56,188 nucleotides of DNA, from positions 1 to 56,188 of the forward strand of contig DHVB01000078.1 of NCBI GenBank assembly GCA_002412425.1. Reading direction: 5' to 3'. This DNA is from Bacteroidales bacterium UBA5219. GTDB lineage: Bacteria; Bacteroidota; Bacteroidia; Bacteroidales; ML635J-15. This document shows, in pieces, positions 7,639 through 16,832 of this stretch. The position numbers and the translations under genes were made by a program. Within the stretch, counting starts at the first letter, position 1. Each line of letters opens with the position of its first letter. The notes beneath the pieces are model-generated. The model made no database searches. It was not told where the DNA came from and saw only the letters and a list, made by a program, of their open reading frames with translations.

Positions 7639-9795
7639 TTATCTAATATCCATTTCTTTTAGCAAATGAGTTGCACCGGCGTATTTATCAATTATAAATA
7701 AAGCATAGCGAATGTCGATAGAAATATTTCTACACATTTCTGGATCGTACATAATGTCGCTCATTGTGCCTTCCCAGTTTCTGTCGAAGTTTATTCCAAT
7801 CAATTCTCCGTTTCCATTAATTACAGGCGAGCCTGAATTTCCACCAGTTGTATGGTTAGAAGCGGTAAAACAAATATGTAAGCTACCATCAGCATCTGCA
7901 TATCTTCCATAGTCTTTTGCTTCGTACAAATCTCTAAGTTTTTGCGGAACATCATAATCATAAACTTCAGGATTATCTTTTTCCATAATTCCTTCTAAAG
8001 TAGTGAAGTAGTTGTATTTAACACCGTCAGCTGGATAGTAGCTATCTATTTTTCCGTAAGTAATTCTCAAAGTGAAGTTAGCATCAGGGAACAAAACTTT
8101 ATCATCTTGATGTTCGATTTGTGCTTTCATATAAATTCTATCAAGGCTGTCTAATTGTGTGCTATAACGAGAAAATTCTGCATCAACTTTATTGATATAA
8201 ATATCAACATAATCTTTCATTAATAGATAAATAGGGTCTTTCATTAAAGTTTTGTAGGATTTTTCTGAAAACGAATTTAAAAAGTTGTTGAACTTTTCTT
8301 GATTTCCAAAAATTGAAGTTTTGTAGCAATGTTCAGCAATAGCTTCATATTTGTTTCCAGTTTTTACTTTAATTTTATCAAGTTGAGCAAAGTAATTTGG
8401 ATGAAATTCTTGTGGAATATTTTCGTAATAAAGTTTAAGCATTTCAGCAAACATTTTTTTGTCTGTTTCTTCGTTATAATTTTTAAAATGATTGTCTGCT
8501 CTTGTTTGTGCATCTTTTTTAAGAACTTCAATGCTTTCAGCAGATTTGCCAACAACACCTTCTAAACTTCTCATTCTCAAAGCCAATAAAACTGCATCGC
8601 TACCAAAACCTGCTTCGTTTATATAAATCATTGCTAAATTATATGGAGATAAATTTTCGTAAATAGTTTTGTATTGGCTTAAAATGTATTTGTACTTTTT
8701 TGTTCTTTCGCTATCAGCATTTACCCAATTCATAAAATCTTGTTCGTATTGTTTTTTAACATTTACTGCGTCTAAGCGCTTAAGCCCGTTGATTTCGCCA
8801 ATCCATTTTTTCCAACCATTAGCAATAGAAGCAGCTTTTGCAGAATATTGAATTCTAATTAGTGGGTCTGAGTTCATGGCAGCGTTGATGATGTCAAGTT
8901 TTTTCTTTCTAATCATTATTCTTGAAGGGTCGGTTTCGTTCATAACTTGCTCAACTGCCGATGAGGGCAAATATTCTGTTGTAGTGCCGGGATATCCAAA
9001 CACCATAGTAAAGTCGCCTTGTTTATAGCCTTTTGTTGAAATTGGGAAAAACTTTTTTGGTTTATAAGGCACATTATCTTCAGAATAAGGGGCAGGTTTG
9101 CCATCTTTATCGCAATAAATTCTAAAAAGAGCGAAATCACCAGTATGGCGGGGCCACATCCAGTTGTCGGTATCGCCACCAAACTTTCCAATTGCTGAAG
9201 GTGGTGCGCCAACCAATCTAACGTCTGTAAAAATTTCGTTTATAAAAAGAAAATATTGGTTGTTATTATAAAACTGCTCAACTCTTGCTTCGTAATGGCT
9301 ACCTTCAACAGAAGCTTTTTTAATTTTATCAATATTTTTTTTAATTATTGAATATCTTTCTTGTTCTGACATATTATCATTTACGCCTTCGAGTACGGCA
9401 TCTGTAACTTCGCTCATACTGATTAAAAACGTAACTTTTAAGCCAGGATTTGCAAGCTCATCTTTTTGCGACATAGCCCAAAAACCATTTGTTAGATAGT
9501 CATTTTCTAAACTCGAATGTTGTTGAATTTGTCCATAACCGCAGTGATGATTTGTAATTAAAAGTCCTTGGTCGGAAATAAGTTCGCCAGTACAGCCACC
9601 GCCAAAAATAACAATAGCATCTTTCATCGAAGCCTGATTAATGCTATAAATATCTTCTGCGCTTAACTTAAAACCTTTGGCTTTCATGTCGTCGAAATTA
9701 TACCTTTCTATTAAAATCGGAATCCACATTCCCTCGTCTGCAAGTGCAGGGAAAAACAAAATGCTTGATAAAATTAAAATAATTAGTTTTTTCAT
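7639..9795 (-). CDS. S46 family dipeptidyl peptidase, DPP11-type (Asp/Glu-specific)
   Basis: This 718-residue protein has a signal peptide (1-19) and the S46 landmarks: GGGCTGELIS, TNHHCGYGQIQQHS with catalytic His84, GGDTDNWMWPRHTGDFA supplying the Asp, and SNHTTGGNSGSPV with nucleophile Ser654. The substrate-pocket position after INFD is Arg672. In characterised enzymes Arg at this place gives DPP11 (acidic P1 preference) and Gly gives DPP7, so I call it DPP11-like. It acts in the periplasm on imported oligopeptides, feeding amino-acid fermentation. The gene heads a two-gene unit with the NlpC/P60-like ORF. Confidence 0.92.
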   Translation of the reverse strand: MKKLIILILSSILFFPALADEGMWIPILIERYNFDDMKAKGFKLSAEDIYSINQASMKDAIVIFGGGCTGELISDQGLLITNHHCGYGQIQQHSSLENDYLTNGFWAMSQKDELANPGLKVTFLISMSEVTDAVLEGVNDNMSEQERYSIIKKNIDKIKKASVEGSHYEARVEQFYNNNQYFLFINEIFTDVRLVGAPPSAIGKFGGDTDNWMWPRHTGDFALFRIYCDKDGKPAPYSEDNVPYKPKKFFPISTKGYKQGDFTMVFGYPGTTTEYLPSSAVEQVMNETDPSRIMIRKKKLDIINAAMNSDPLIRIQYSAKAASIANGWKKWIGEINGLKRLDAVNVKKQYEQDFMNWVNADSERTKKYKYILSQYKTIYENLSPYNLAMIYINEAGFGSDAVLLALRMRSLEGVVGKSAESIEVLKKDAQTRADNHFKNYNEETDKKMFAEMLKLYYENIPQEFHPNYFAQLDKIKVKTGNKYEAIAEHCYKTSIFGNQEKFNNFLNSFSEKSYKTLMKDPIYLLMKDYVDIYINKVDAEFSRYSTQLDSLDRIYMKAQIEHQDDKVLFPDANFTLRITYGKIDSYYPADGVKYNYFTTLEGIMEKDNPEVYDYDVPQKLRDLYEAKDYGRYADADGSLHICFTASNHTTGGNSGSPVINGNGELIGINFDRNWEGTMSDIMYDPEMCRNISIDIRYALFIIDKYAGATHLLKEMDIR

Positions 9796-9838
9796 TATTT
9801 CTAAGATTAAATAATTTATAAAATTTAAAATTAAAGCA

Positions 9839-9846
9839 CAAATTTA
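9839..9846 (-). promoter_or_regulatory. -7 box upstream of DPP11 gene
   Basis: CAAATTTA on the plus strand reads TAAATTTG on the minus strand, a TAnnTTTG match 44 nt before the start codon. No convincing -33 TTTG lies at the usual distance. Confidence 0.4.
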
Positions 9847-9941
9847 GTAAAAAATTTCAATTTTATGAAGTTTTGGTTTTTAACTTACGAATTTTAAACT
9901 CTGTTGGCTATCCCGCTCGCTCGGATTTTTCCGCACAACCC

Positions 9942-10008
9942 CGCTCGCTCGGATTTGCAATCCGAGTGTAACATTTCCAAACACTCGGATTACAAATCCG
10001 AGCGAGCG
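9942..10008. repeat. 28-bp inverted repeat, possible cruciform
   Basis: The arms at 9942-9969 and 9981-10008 are reverse complements with a single difference, around an 11-nt loop. Each arm also contains its own internal palindrome (CTCGGATT ... AATCCGAG), so the element can fold as one long stem or as two smaller hairpins. No T-run follows, so an ordinary intrinsic terminator is unlikely. Confidence 0.8.
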
Positions 10009-10061
10009 TCATAGGTGTTGGAGCGAGCGTCATAGGTGTTGGAGCGAGCATCATGGGTGTT
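10000..10061 (+). repeat. Three tandem copies of a 21-bp unit
   Basis: The unit starts GAGCGAGCGTCATAGG. Copies begin at 10000, 10021 and 10042; the first two are identical and the third differs by two substitutions and ends one base early. The array begins inside the right arm of the inverted repeat. Confidence 0.85.
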
Positions 10062-10197
10062 ATGATTGCAAACAGAGTGAGCCATGCGAACTCTGCGAAG
10101 CAAGTATAGACACCCCTTGCATTAAAGAAATTTTATCAGTGTGAAGTTTTTAAAAAATCACTACTAAAAACTAAAAACTCACTACTAAAAACTAAAA

Positions 10198-10226
10198 AGA
10201 GTGAGCTTGCGAACTCTGCGAAGCAA
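10198..10226 (+). repeat. 29-nt dispersed repeat, copy identical to 56121-56149
   Basis: This 29-nt stretch starts AGAGTGAGCTTGCGAACT and ends GCGAAGCAA. It is identical to 56121-56149, about 46 kb away, and nearly identical to 10074-10102. All copies lie in non-coding DNA. Confidence 0.85.
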
Positions 10227-10358
10227 ACCCAAGCGAGCGTAGCGAGCAAATAATTATCAATTTTCTAAGGAGCAAGTGCAGAGTCAAGCTTGCTTGAACT
10301 ATGCCGAGAGACGACAGAAAATGTAGCGAAGCTAAATTATTTAATTATCAATTATCAA

Positions 10359-10946
10359 TTAAAACTCCATGATTTCCTTATAAAGTTTCTGCACGGGCAA
10401 ACCCATTACATTATAGAATGAACCTTCAATATATTCAACTGCAATCATGCCAATCCACTCTTGAATGCCGTATGCTCCAGCTTTATCGTAAGGCTTATAG
10501 TTTTCGATATAATATAATATTTCGGCTTTGCTTAGTTTAGAAAACTTTACTTTAGTTTCTGCAAAAAAACTTGTGGTTTTATTTATTGAGCGAAGGCAAA
10601 CACCTGTAAAAACAAAATGCTCATCGCCACTTAAAAATTCAAGCATTTCAATAGCTTCTTCTTTGTCTTTAGGCTTTCCTAAAATTTTATTGTCTTTCCA
10701 AACTATGGTGTCGGCAGTAACAAGAATTTCGTTTTCTTTTAAACCTTTATAATTTAGAGATTTTTCTTTTGCAAGATGAATGGCAATATTTTCGCGAAAA
10801 ACATTATCGGGAATAATTTCTTTGTTTTCGGGGGCTTTTACAATTTTTAAATTGAAATTAAATTTAGAAATAAGTTCTTTACGCCGCGGACTGCCAGAAG
10901 CAAGTAATATGGTGTAGTCGGGTTTTACAAAATTAAATTTTTCCAT
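10359..10946 (-). CDS. maf: Maf-like nucleotide pyrophosphatase
   Basis: A 195-residue protein with the Maf signature LLASGSPRRKEL (residues 14-25), the catalytic Asp79 in TADTIVW, GKPKDKEEA, FTGVC and the C-terminal YDKAGAYGIQ...GSFYNVMGLP. Maf proteins hydrolyse non-canonical or methylated nucleoside triphosphates and influence septum formation; this one is of usual length. Its start overlaps the end of the prenyltransferase gene by 14 nt, so it is the last gene of a four-gene minus-strand operon. Confidence 0.93.
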   Translation of the reverse strand: MEKFNFVKPDYTILLASGSPRRKELISKFNFNLKIVKAPENKEIIPDNVFRENIAIHLAKEKSLNYKGLKENEILVTADTIVWKDNKILGKPKDKEEAIEMLEFLSGDEHFVFTGVCLRSINKTTSFFAETKVKFSKLSKAEILYYIENYKPYDKAGAYGIQEWIGMIAVEYIEGSFYNVMGLPVQKLYKEIMEF

Positions 10947-11907
10947 AAACTATTGAGCTAAATATAAAGCTAAATAAAATACCAAAAACAATTATTAAAT
11001 TAATTAAAGTAAGCATAGTTTTATGTTTTTTCGGCGTTTTCAATGTTAGTGCAATAAGGAATAATAATGCTGTTGGGAACACTAAAAAAGCATAAATATA
11101 AAACGGTGCTATTATGTGATTTCTCAAAAACAAAAGTTTTGACAAATAAACTTCCCAACAAAGAATAATAGCAATTATGGCAACTAAGCTTAATATGGCA
11201 ATAATAATGTCGGTTTTCCTTTTTCCAAAAACTGTAGGAAAAGATTTTATTCCTGTTTCTAAATCGCCATTATATTCTATGCAATCTTTTATTAATTCTC
11301 GGATATAAGTGAATAAAAAAGCAAAAATTGAAAAGCCAATAATAAATTGAACAGATAGTTTTATTGCTCTTATGCTATTTTCTTCCCATTGTGTTATTGA
11401 GTGTTCTAAGGCAAAATATTCAGTAAGAGCAACCGATAGCGGAATTAAAGCTATTATTAAAGCTAAGCTAAAATTGCCTATAAATAAAATTCTTTTTAGC
11501 TCGGCAGAATAAGTCCACAAAACAGCAACTATAAAAATAAACATTATGCCTAGAGTTAATTTATGTGCAAAATAAGCAGCAATAAATCCACAAATTAATC
11601 CTAGTACATTAAAAACTACATTTAAAGAAATTAATTGTCGTCTTCTAACTTTGAAAGCTACTAAAGTTTTCTTGGGTTTGTTTATAAAATCAGTTTTTCT
11701 ATCAAAATAATCGTTTATAAAATTACCAGCCATAACTAAAAAAACTGCTGAAAGGACAAGAAATACAAAGCCAATATCAGGAAAGGCAGGAGGAATTTTA
11801 TAATAAGCAAAAAGTGCTTGGGCAATTGCATATCGCATTGCAATCATTGTGAGTACAATGATAAATAAATTTTTCCAGCGGATTAGTTTTAGAATGTTAG
11901 TGTTCAT
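10933..11907 (-). CDS. UbiA-family prenyltransferase
   Basis: This 324-residue polytopic membrane protein (about 8-9 hydrophobic segments) has the UbiA polyprenyl-diphosphate-binding motif GNFINDYFDRKTDFINKP (Asn65, Asp66, Asp69) and a second acidic site around RELIKDCIEYNGDLETGIKS. Bacteroidota homologs are often annotated as geranylgeranylglycerol-phosphate geranylgeranyltransferase, the archaeal ether-lipid enzyme, but the substrate cannot be read from the sequence. It lies between the KdsC-like phosphatase (11-nt gap) and Maf (overlap). Confidence 0.85.
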   Translation of the reverse strand: MNTNILKLIRWKNLFIIVLTMIAMRYAIAQALFAYYKIPPAFPDIGFVFLVLSAVFLVMAGNFINDYFDRKTDFINKPKKTLVAFKVRRRQLISLNVVFNVLGLICGFIAAYFAHKLTLGIMFIFIVAVLWTYSAELKRILFIGNFSLALIIALIPLSVALTEYFALEHSITQWEENSIRAIKLSVQFIIGFSIFAFLFTYIRELIKDCIEYNGDLETGIKSFPTVFGKRKTDIIIAILSLVAIIAIILCWEVYLSKLLFLRNHIIAPFYIYAFLVFPTALLFLIALTLKTPKKHKTMLTLINLIIVFGILFSFIFSSIVYGKI

Positions 11908-11918
11908 ATTGTAGGTTT

Positions 11919-12458
11919 TTAGGTGTTAAACGCATCATCGTCCATCCATAATCCTTTTGCTCTAAGTACTTGCTCTGTAATGTCTCTCACACAGCCTTCT
12001 CCACTTTTTTTTGAAGAAACATAAAGTGAAATTTCTTTTATTTCATCAGCTGCATCAGCAGGGCAACAAGCTAAGCCAACAGTTTTTAAAAGCTCATAAT
12101 CAGGAATATCATCTCCCATATATAGGGTTTTTCCCTCGTCGAGATTATATTTTTCTTTTAGTTTAGCAAAATCATCAATTTTTCTTTTGCTTTTTATTAT
12201 TACATCTGGAATGCCAAGTGCTTCGTAACGAATTTTTACAGATTCGTTAGTTCCACCAGATAAAATAATTACTCGCAAACCTTTTTTAATAGCATATCTT
12301 AGAATATAGCCATCTTTAACATTTGTTGAACGTAAAAGCTCGCCTGTTTCGCTAATTAAAACATTTGAAGCAGATAATACTCCATCAATATCGAAAATTA
12401 AAGTGTCTAAATTTTTTAATTTTTCTTTAAAATTAAGATTTTTTAAACTGTTTATCAT
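11919..12458 (-). CDS. KdsC-like HAD phosphatase
   Basis: A 179-residue C0-type HAD phosphatase without a cap domain. The nucleophile motif is FDIDGVLS (Asp23, Asp25), followed by a Ser-containing LSGGTN motif, a Lys in VIIKSKRKI, and YMGDDIPDYELL with the metal-binding Asp pair 116/117. It closely resembles 3-deoxy-D-manno-octulosonate 8-phosphate phosphatase, which releases phosphate from KDO-8-P in lipopolysaccharide synthesis; N-acylneuraminate-9-phosphate phosphatase is an alternative. The gene shares an ATGA overlap with the upstream DUF2520 gene. No kdsA, kdsB or kdsD is nearby, so the LPS role is by homology only. Confidence 0.88.
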   Translation of the reverse strand: MINSLKNLNFKEKLKNLDTLIFDIDGVLSASNVLISETGELLRSTNVKDGYILRYAIKKGLRVIILSGGTNESVKIRYEALGIPDVIIKSKRKIDDFAKLKEKYNLDEGKTLYMGDDIPDYELLKTVGLACCPADAADEIKEISLYVSSKKSGEGCVRDITEQVLRAKGLWMDDDAFNT

Positions 12459-13234
12459 TTTTTAAAATGTGTTTCTTCAATACTTTTACTCATTAACTTA
12501 TAAATTTCTAACAAAAGCTCATCTTTACTTAAAAATTGGGCATGTTTTTCCATAATTTCATAATCTCGTCTGACAGCAGGACCAGTTTGTGAAGCAAAAG
12601 CTCCATTTTCAATTACTTTTTCAAAACTTTGTTTTAGCAGAGCTTTAATAATATTTTTATCAATTTTATTGTCTTCTAAAATTTTTTCGGCTAAGCTTAT
12701 GCAGTGGTTCATAAAATTACAGCCAAAAACCCCAGAAAGATGAATTACTTGTCTTTGCTCTTCGTTGATTATATAATAATTGCATCTAAGTCTTTCGCTT
12801 AATTGTATTAATGCGTTTAAAGTTTGTTTGTTTGAAGCTTCGATACAAAGTGGAAGTTTTGAAAAATCTATTTTTGAATTTCTCGAAAAAGTTTGAAAAG
12901 GATAAAACACTCCGTAATTTTCAGTTATATTTTCAAAAATATTCATACTTAAACTACCGGCAGTATGTAGCAGAGTTTTATCGGGATATGGTTTAAGTTT
13001 TTTTACAATACTTAAATTTGCTTCGTCTGTCATTGCAAATAGAAAAGTATCTGCATTTTCATCAATTTTATTTATATCGTTTGTAAAATCGCAGCCAGCC
13101 ATATTTGCTAGTTGCGATGCAGTTTCTAAGTTGCGACTAAAAATTTGAGAAATTTCCACCCCAGCTATGCAAGCTGCTTTGCAAAAATGAAAAGCTAAAT
13201 TGCCAGAGCCAAGAATTACAATTTTATTTATCAT
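12455..13234 (-). CDS. Rossmann-fold DUF2520 oxidoreductase-like protein
   Basis: This 259-residue protein starts with a dinucleotide-binding motif (VILGSGNLAFHFCKAA). The C-terminal DUF2520 helical domain is recognised by LHTAGSLSMNIF, GVFYPFQTFS, HLSGVFGCNFMNH and QTGPAVRRDYEIMEKH. The family resembles ketopantoate/6-phosphogluconate-type dehydrogenases; the substrate is unknown. It is the first gene of the operon leading to KdsC-like, UbiA-like and Maf genes, an arrangement that recurs in Bacteroidota. Confidence 0.88.
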   Translation of the reverse strand: MINKIVILGSGNLAFHFCKAACIAGVEISQIFSRNLETASQLANMAGCDFTNDINKIDENADTFLFAMTDEANLSIVKKLKPYPDKTLLHTAGSLSMNIFENITENYGVFYPFQTFSRNSKIDFSKLPLCIEASNKQTLNALIQLSERLRCNYYIINEEQRQVIHLSGVFGCNFMNHCISLAEKILEDNKIDKNIIKALLKQSFEKVIENGAFASQTGPAVRRDYEIMEKHAQFLSKDELLLEIYKLMSKSIEETHFKK

Positions 13235-13253
13235 TTGTCTGAATTTGATAACA

Positions 13254-13261
13254 CAAATTTA
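13254..13261 (-). promoter_or_regulatory. -7 box of the DUF2520-kdsC-ubiA-maf operon
   Basis: CAAATTTA on the plus strand is TAAATTTG on the minus strand, a TAnnTTTG match 20 nt before the start codon. A CAAA (minus-strand TTTG) lies 24 nt further at 13286-13289, somewhat too far for an ideal -33 element. Confidence 0.45.
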
Positions 13262-13346
13262 ATAAAAATATGTGAAATATAATAACAAATAAAAATATTT
13301 GTAAAAAATAAACTAATTATCTGAACAAAATATCTTTTTTGATAAG

Positions 13347-15932
13347 TTAAGAGTTTAATTTAGCTTGTTTTTTCTTTTTGTTTTCAAAAAATAATCCAAT
13401 TCCCATCATTAAAAATAGAATTATTGAGCTAGCGTAAGAAATTGCAACTCCTTTTTTATAAACTTCGGGTATAAATTCAAATTTTATTTCGTGTTTACCA
13501 GCAGGAACTAGCATTGCTCTTAAAATATAATTTGCTCTAAAGTGCGAAGTTTCGTTGCCGTCAATAGTAACTTTCCAACCGTGTGGGTAATAAATTTCAG
13601 AAAATACTGCAAGTTGTTCAGAATTTGTTTTGCTTTCATAAACCACATAGTCAGGAGCAACATCTTTAAGTGTTATTGTAGCTGTGCTGTCTTCAATATT
13701 TTTCCAATCTTTAATAAACTCATTATATCTTTGCTCTACTATTGCTTCTTTTTTAGGCGAAAATGAATTTAATTTTGTAATTTCTTCGTCTGGACTTTCA
13801 ACTTTAATTATGCTATCCACGAACCAAGCATTTCCTAAAGCGTTTTTATTTATAATAGGATTTCCTTCAGGGCTGTAGATAATGTATTTTGTATTTAGCA
13901 TGTCCATAATTGGAGTACGTGCTTGTTGGTCAAACAATTGTTGAAGTATTGCTGGTTCAAATTGGTTTTTAATTCCTTCTCTAATAATATATTCTGAGAA
14001 ATACATTTCTCTAAATAGCACAGAATCGTGAACTTCTTGGTATCTGCGCATTTTAGCTCCAGAATAACCACCTATAGATTTATGATAATACGAAGTTGAG
14101 CCGTCATTAAACACGCTAGTTGCTCCAGTAGAAAGATTGCAAACTCTATAATGTGGGTCGTTGTCTGCTAGGATAAAACTATCTGCAGGAGTTTTGTCAA
14201 AAGGTACTTCGTATTTTCGCTTTGTAACAAAATTATCATCGTTCAAATATCTTTTGTTTATTGTCCACATATCTGCTAAAACCAATACTGCTAGCGATGC
14301 AATTACAAGGTTTGGTTTTAGTTTTTTATTTATTAATAAATAAACCAAAACTGCTGCAAGCAAAATAAACACAAGTGAACGAGTAGCATCTTTTCTAACT
14401 AAATCGGCTCTGTCTTGAGTAATGGCATTTATAAAATCATTTTTGAACTGTTCTTTTGCATTGGCATATTCTGCTTCGTTTGGAAAATATGAGGCAAACA
14501 TTTCTGCTGTTCTAACTTCGCTTTTGTTTTCTCCACTCAAACCAGTGATGCTAGGACTTATGATGAAAATGAGAGTTACAAATGCTGTTACACCAAGTGC
14601 AATATAAAAACTCGACATAAGTTTGCGTTTGTCAATTTTGTTTTTTACAATTTCGGCAATTGATAAAATAGCTAAAAGTGGCATAGCTGTTTCGGCAATC
14701 ACTAATATCATAGAAACAGTTCTAAACTTGTTGTAACCAGGTACATAGTCTAAGAAGAAATGAGTAAGCCACTCAAAATTTCTTCCCCAAGCTAATACAA
14801 TTGAGAATATAGTTAGTGTTAGAAGCCACCATTTTAGTTTTCCTCTTACTATTAACAGTCCAAAAACAAACAAAAACACAACTATTGCACCAACATATAC
14901 AGGACCGGCAGTAAAGGCTTGGTCGCCGAAATAGGTTGGCATATTTTTACAAATTTCATTTGCATTTTGTTTTCCAAAAACATTTTTGATTACTGCATGG
15001 GTTTCAGAATCTTCTGACAATGCAGAGTATGAAGCACCACCTTTAGCATTTGGAATTAATAAAGTGAAAGTTTCTCCAATTCCATAGCTCCAACTTGTAG
15101 CATAGTCTTTGTCAAGTCCAGAAGTATAACCTGCACCTTGCTTAGTTGCTAGTTCAGATTTTCCTCGAATAGAGTAGGGAATATACTCTTGGGTGGTCAT
15201 TAAAAATGCTGCATTAATTCCAAGCGATAAGACAAAACCTATTGCTAGTATTCCAACAGTTTTAAAAAATCGTGGTAAATATTTTTCTTTTATAGCCCAA
15301 ACAAATTCGAAAATTCCGTAAATAATTACAGCCAAACCAGTATAGTATGTTATTTGAACGTGGTTAGTTAAAATTTGCAGAGCTAAAAAGAAAGTCATTA
15401 AAAACATTCCTGCCCACGGCTTTTTTCGCTCAAAAGCTAAAAGCACTCCACCAAGTATTGGACCCATAAATCCTATAGCCATTGCTTTTGTGAAATGTCC
15501 AGCAGCAATAATTATAAAATAATAAGACGAAAATCCGAACATTAATGCTCCCAACATCGACAACCACGGGTTGACTCTAAGAATGTTTAATAAAATATAA
15601 AAGCCAAGCAGATACCAGAAAATCATATTTATTGGTGTGGCATCATTGAAAATTAAAACTTTATAAATTTTGAAAAATATATTCTCTTGTTTGGCAGTAG
15701 AAACAGCATAAGTTGGCATACCGCTAAACATACTATTATTCCAAAATACTAATCTGTCGTGTTTTTTTTCGTAATCATTATTAGCTTTTGCAATAGCCGT
15801 GTAGGTATTATAGTCGTGTGTTGATATTCGTTTTCCATTCAAATACGGACTGCTGTAAATTGAAGCAATTATCAAAAATGCTGCTACTGCAATAAAATGA
15901 GGTAAATTTTTTGAGAAAAAAGCTGATTTCAT
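13347..15932 (-). CDS. YfhO-like polytopic membrane protein
   Basis: An 861-residue protein with an N-terminal membrane segment, an extracytoplasmic loop (ISTHDYNTY, FSGMPTY), many further membrane helices, a large C-terminal soluble domain (about 570-830) and a last helix followed by a basic tail (FFENKKKKQAKLNS). The arrangement matches YfhO/GT-C-like membrane proteins linked to glycosylation of cell-wall or lipid-linked polymers in other bacteria. The specific sugar and acceptor are unknown. It is a monocistronic-looking gene between two divergent neighbours. Confidence 0.85.
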   Translation of the reverse strand: MKSAFFSKNLPHFIAVAAFLIIASIYSSPYLNGKRISTHDYNTYTAIAKANNDYEKKHDRLVFWNNSMFSGMPTYAVSTAKQENIFFKIYKVLIFNDATPINMIFWYLLGFYILLNILRVNPWLSMLGALMFGFSSYYFIIIAAGHFTKAMAIGFMGPILGGVLLAFERKKPWAGMFLMTFFLALQILTNHVQITYYTGLAVIIYGIFEFVWAIKEKYLPRFFKTVGILAIGFVLSLGINAAFLMTTQEYIPYSIRGKSELATKQGAGYTSGLDKDYATSWSYGIGETFTLLIPNAKGGASYSALSEDSETHAVIKNVFGKQNANEICKNMPTYFGDQAFTAGPVYVGAIVVFLFVFGLLIVRGKLKWWLLTLTIFSIVLAWGRNFEWLTHFFLDYVPGYNKFRTVSMILVIAETAMPLLAILSIAEIVKNKIDKRKLMSSFYIALGVTAFVTLIFIISPSITGLSGENKSEVRTAEMFASYFPNEAEYANAKEQFKNDFINAITQDRADLVRKDATRSLVFILLAAVLVYLLINKKLKPNLVIASLAVLVLADMWTINKRYLNDDNFVTKRKYEVPFDKTPADSFILADNDPHYRVCNLSTGATSVFNDGSTSYYHKSIGGYSGAKMRRYQEVHDSVLFREMYFSEYIIREGIKNQFEPAILQQLFDQQARTPIMDMLNTKYIIYSPEGNPIINKNALGNAWFVDSIIKVESPDEEITKLNSFSPKKEAIVEQRYNEFIKDWKNIEDSTATITLKDVAPDYVVYESKTNSEQLAVFSEIYYPHGWKVTIDGNETSHFRANYILRAMLVPAGKHEIKFEFIPEVYKKGVAISYASSIILFLMMGIGLFFENKKKKQAKLNS

Positions 15933-16087
15933 AATGTCAAATCTTTAATTTGGTGTAAAAATATAAATAATTAAGAAATTGTAATAATTAATTCAGTTAA
16001 AAGAGTTTTTAGTGTTGAGTTTTTGAGTTTTTAGTTTTTAAAATTTCAAAATGAAACATTATTTGTAAAAATACGTATATTATAATA

Positions 16088-16783
16088 ATGGTTAAATCTT
16101 ATATTGTAAAAAAAATAGTTTTACTTTTTGCATTATGCCAAATCAGTTTTATAGTTTTTTCTCAAAACTTTAAAGTTGGTACATATTTTAATGTAAGCAA
16201 TCAAACTGCTAATTATTTAGAAAAATCTGAATTTTTAAAACCAGAAAAAGCAATGTTTTTCAGTTGGGAATATGGACTTCTTTTTGATTATAAATTTAAT
16301 GAAACATTACTCTTAAAAGCTAGCATAGGTTATAGTCAAAATCATTTATTATTTCCCAATTTTTTTATTTCATCATTTCATTACAATGATGTTCCTTTTA
16401 GTGTTGCTTCAAAAATAAATGTGCTAAAAATCAACAATTTTAGCGTCTTTGTTGAAAATGGTATGTCATTAGCCTTTTGTGACTCATACACTTATAACAG
16501 CATAATTGAAACTTCTGCAAGCACTATAAAAGGTAGTATTTCAGATTATAGTTTCACAAGTAACTGGTCTTTCGGTTTTGTTAATGGAATTGGAATATCC
16601 TATTTAATTAAATCTAAATTTGAAATAGATATTTTTGCAAATTATTATTCTGGAATTAATAAAGTTTGGGAGAATAATAGCATTTTAATTAACGAAGTTG
16701 GTGGTGGACAAAATTTTTACACAATTTCTAGCAATGGTTCTTGTATAAATATTGGGCTGGGATTAGGATATTGTTTTAATTAA
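16088..16783 (+). CDS. Outer-membrane beta-barrel protein
   Basis: This 231-residue protein has a signal peptide (IVLLFALCQISFIVFSQ) and amphipathic beta strands typical of an eight- to ten-stranded barrel. The C-terminal strands (YYSGINKVWEN, GSCINIGLGLGYCFN) parallel those of the 6256-6975 product, so both belong to the same loose family. Function is not evident. Confidence 0.65.
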   Translation: MVKSYIVKKIVLLFALCQISFIVFSQNFKVGTYFNVSNQTANYLEKSEFLKPEKAMFFSWEYGLLFDYKFNETLLLKASIGYSQNHLLFPNFFISSFHYNDVPFSVASKINVLKINNFSVFVENGMSLAFCDSYTYNSIIETSASTIKGSISDYSFTSNWSFGFVNGIGISYLIKSKFEIDIFANYYSGINKVWENNSILINEVGGGQNFYTISSNGSCINIGLGLGYCFN

Positions 16784-16832
16784 AAAATATCTTAAAACAT
16801 CGTACTAAAAAAGTTGAAATTTTTTATAATCC

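Larger units (their letters stand above)
9796..10358. repeat. Gene-free intergenic block with stacked repeats
   Basis: No coding potential is evident across about 560 nt. The block holds a long imperfect palindrome (9942-10008), three 21-bp tandem copies (10000-10061), two 21-bp AT-rich copies (10158-10199), two copies of an AGAGTGAGC...AAGCAA repeat (10074-10102 and 10198-10226; another at the window's right end), and a short palindrome TCAAGCTTGCTTGA. It is locally much GC-richer than the flanking genes. Confidence 0.75.

Noticed and set aside
9796..10358. The repeat block considered as a CRISPR array or as coding sequence
   Set aside because: The repeats have unequal spacing and no unique spacers, and translated frames are short and repetitive.
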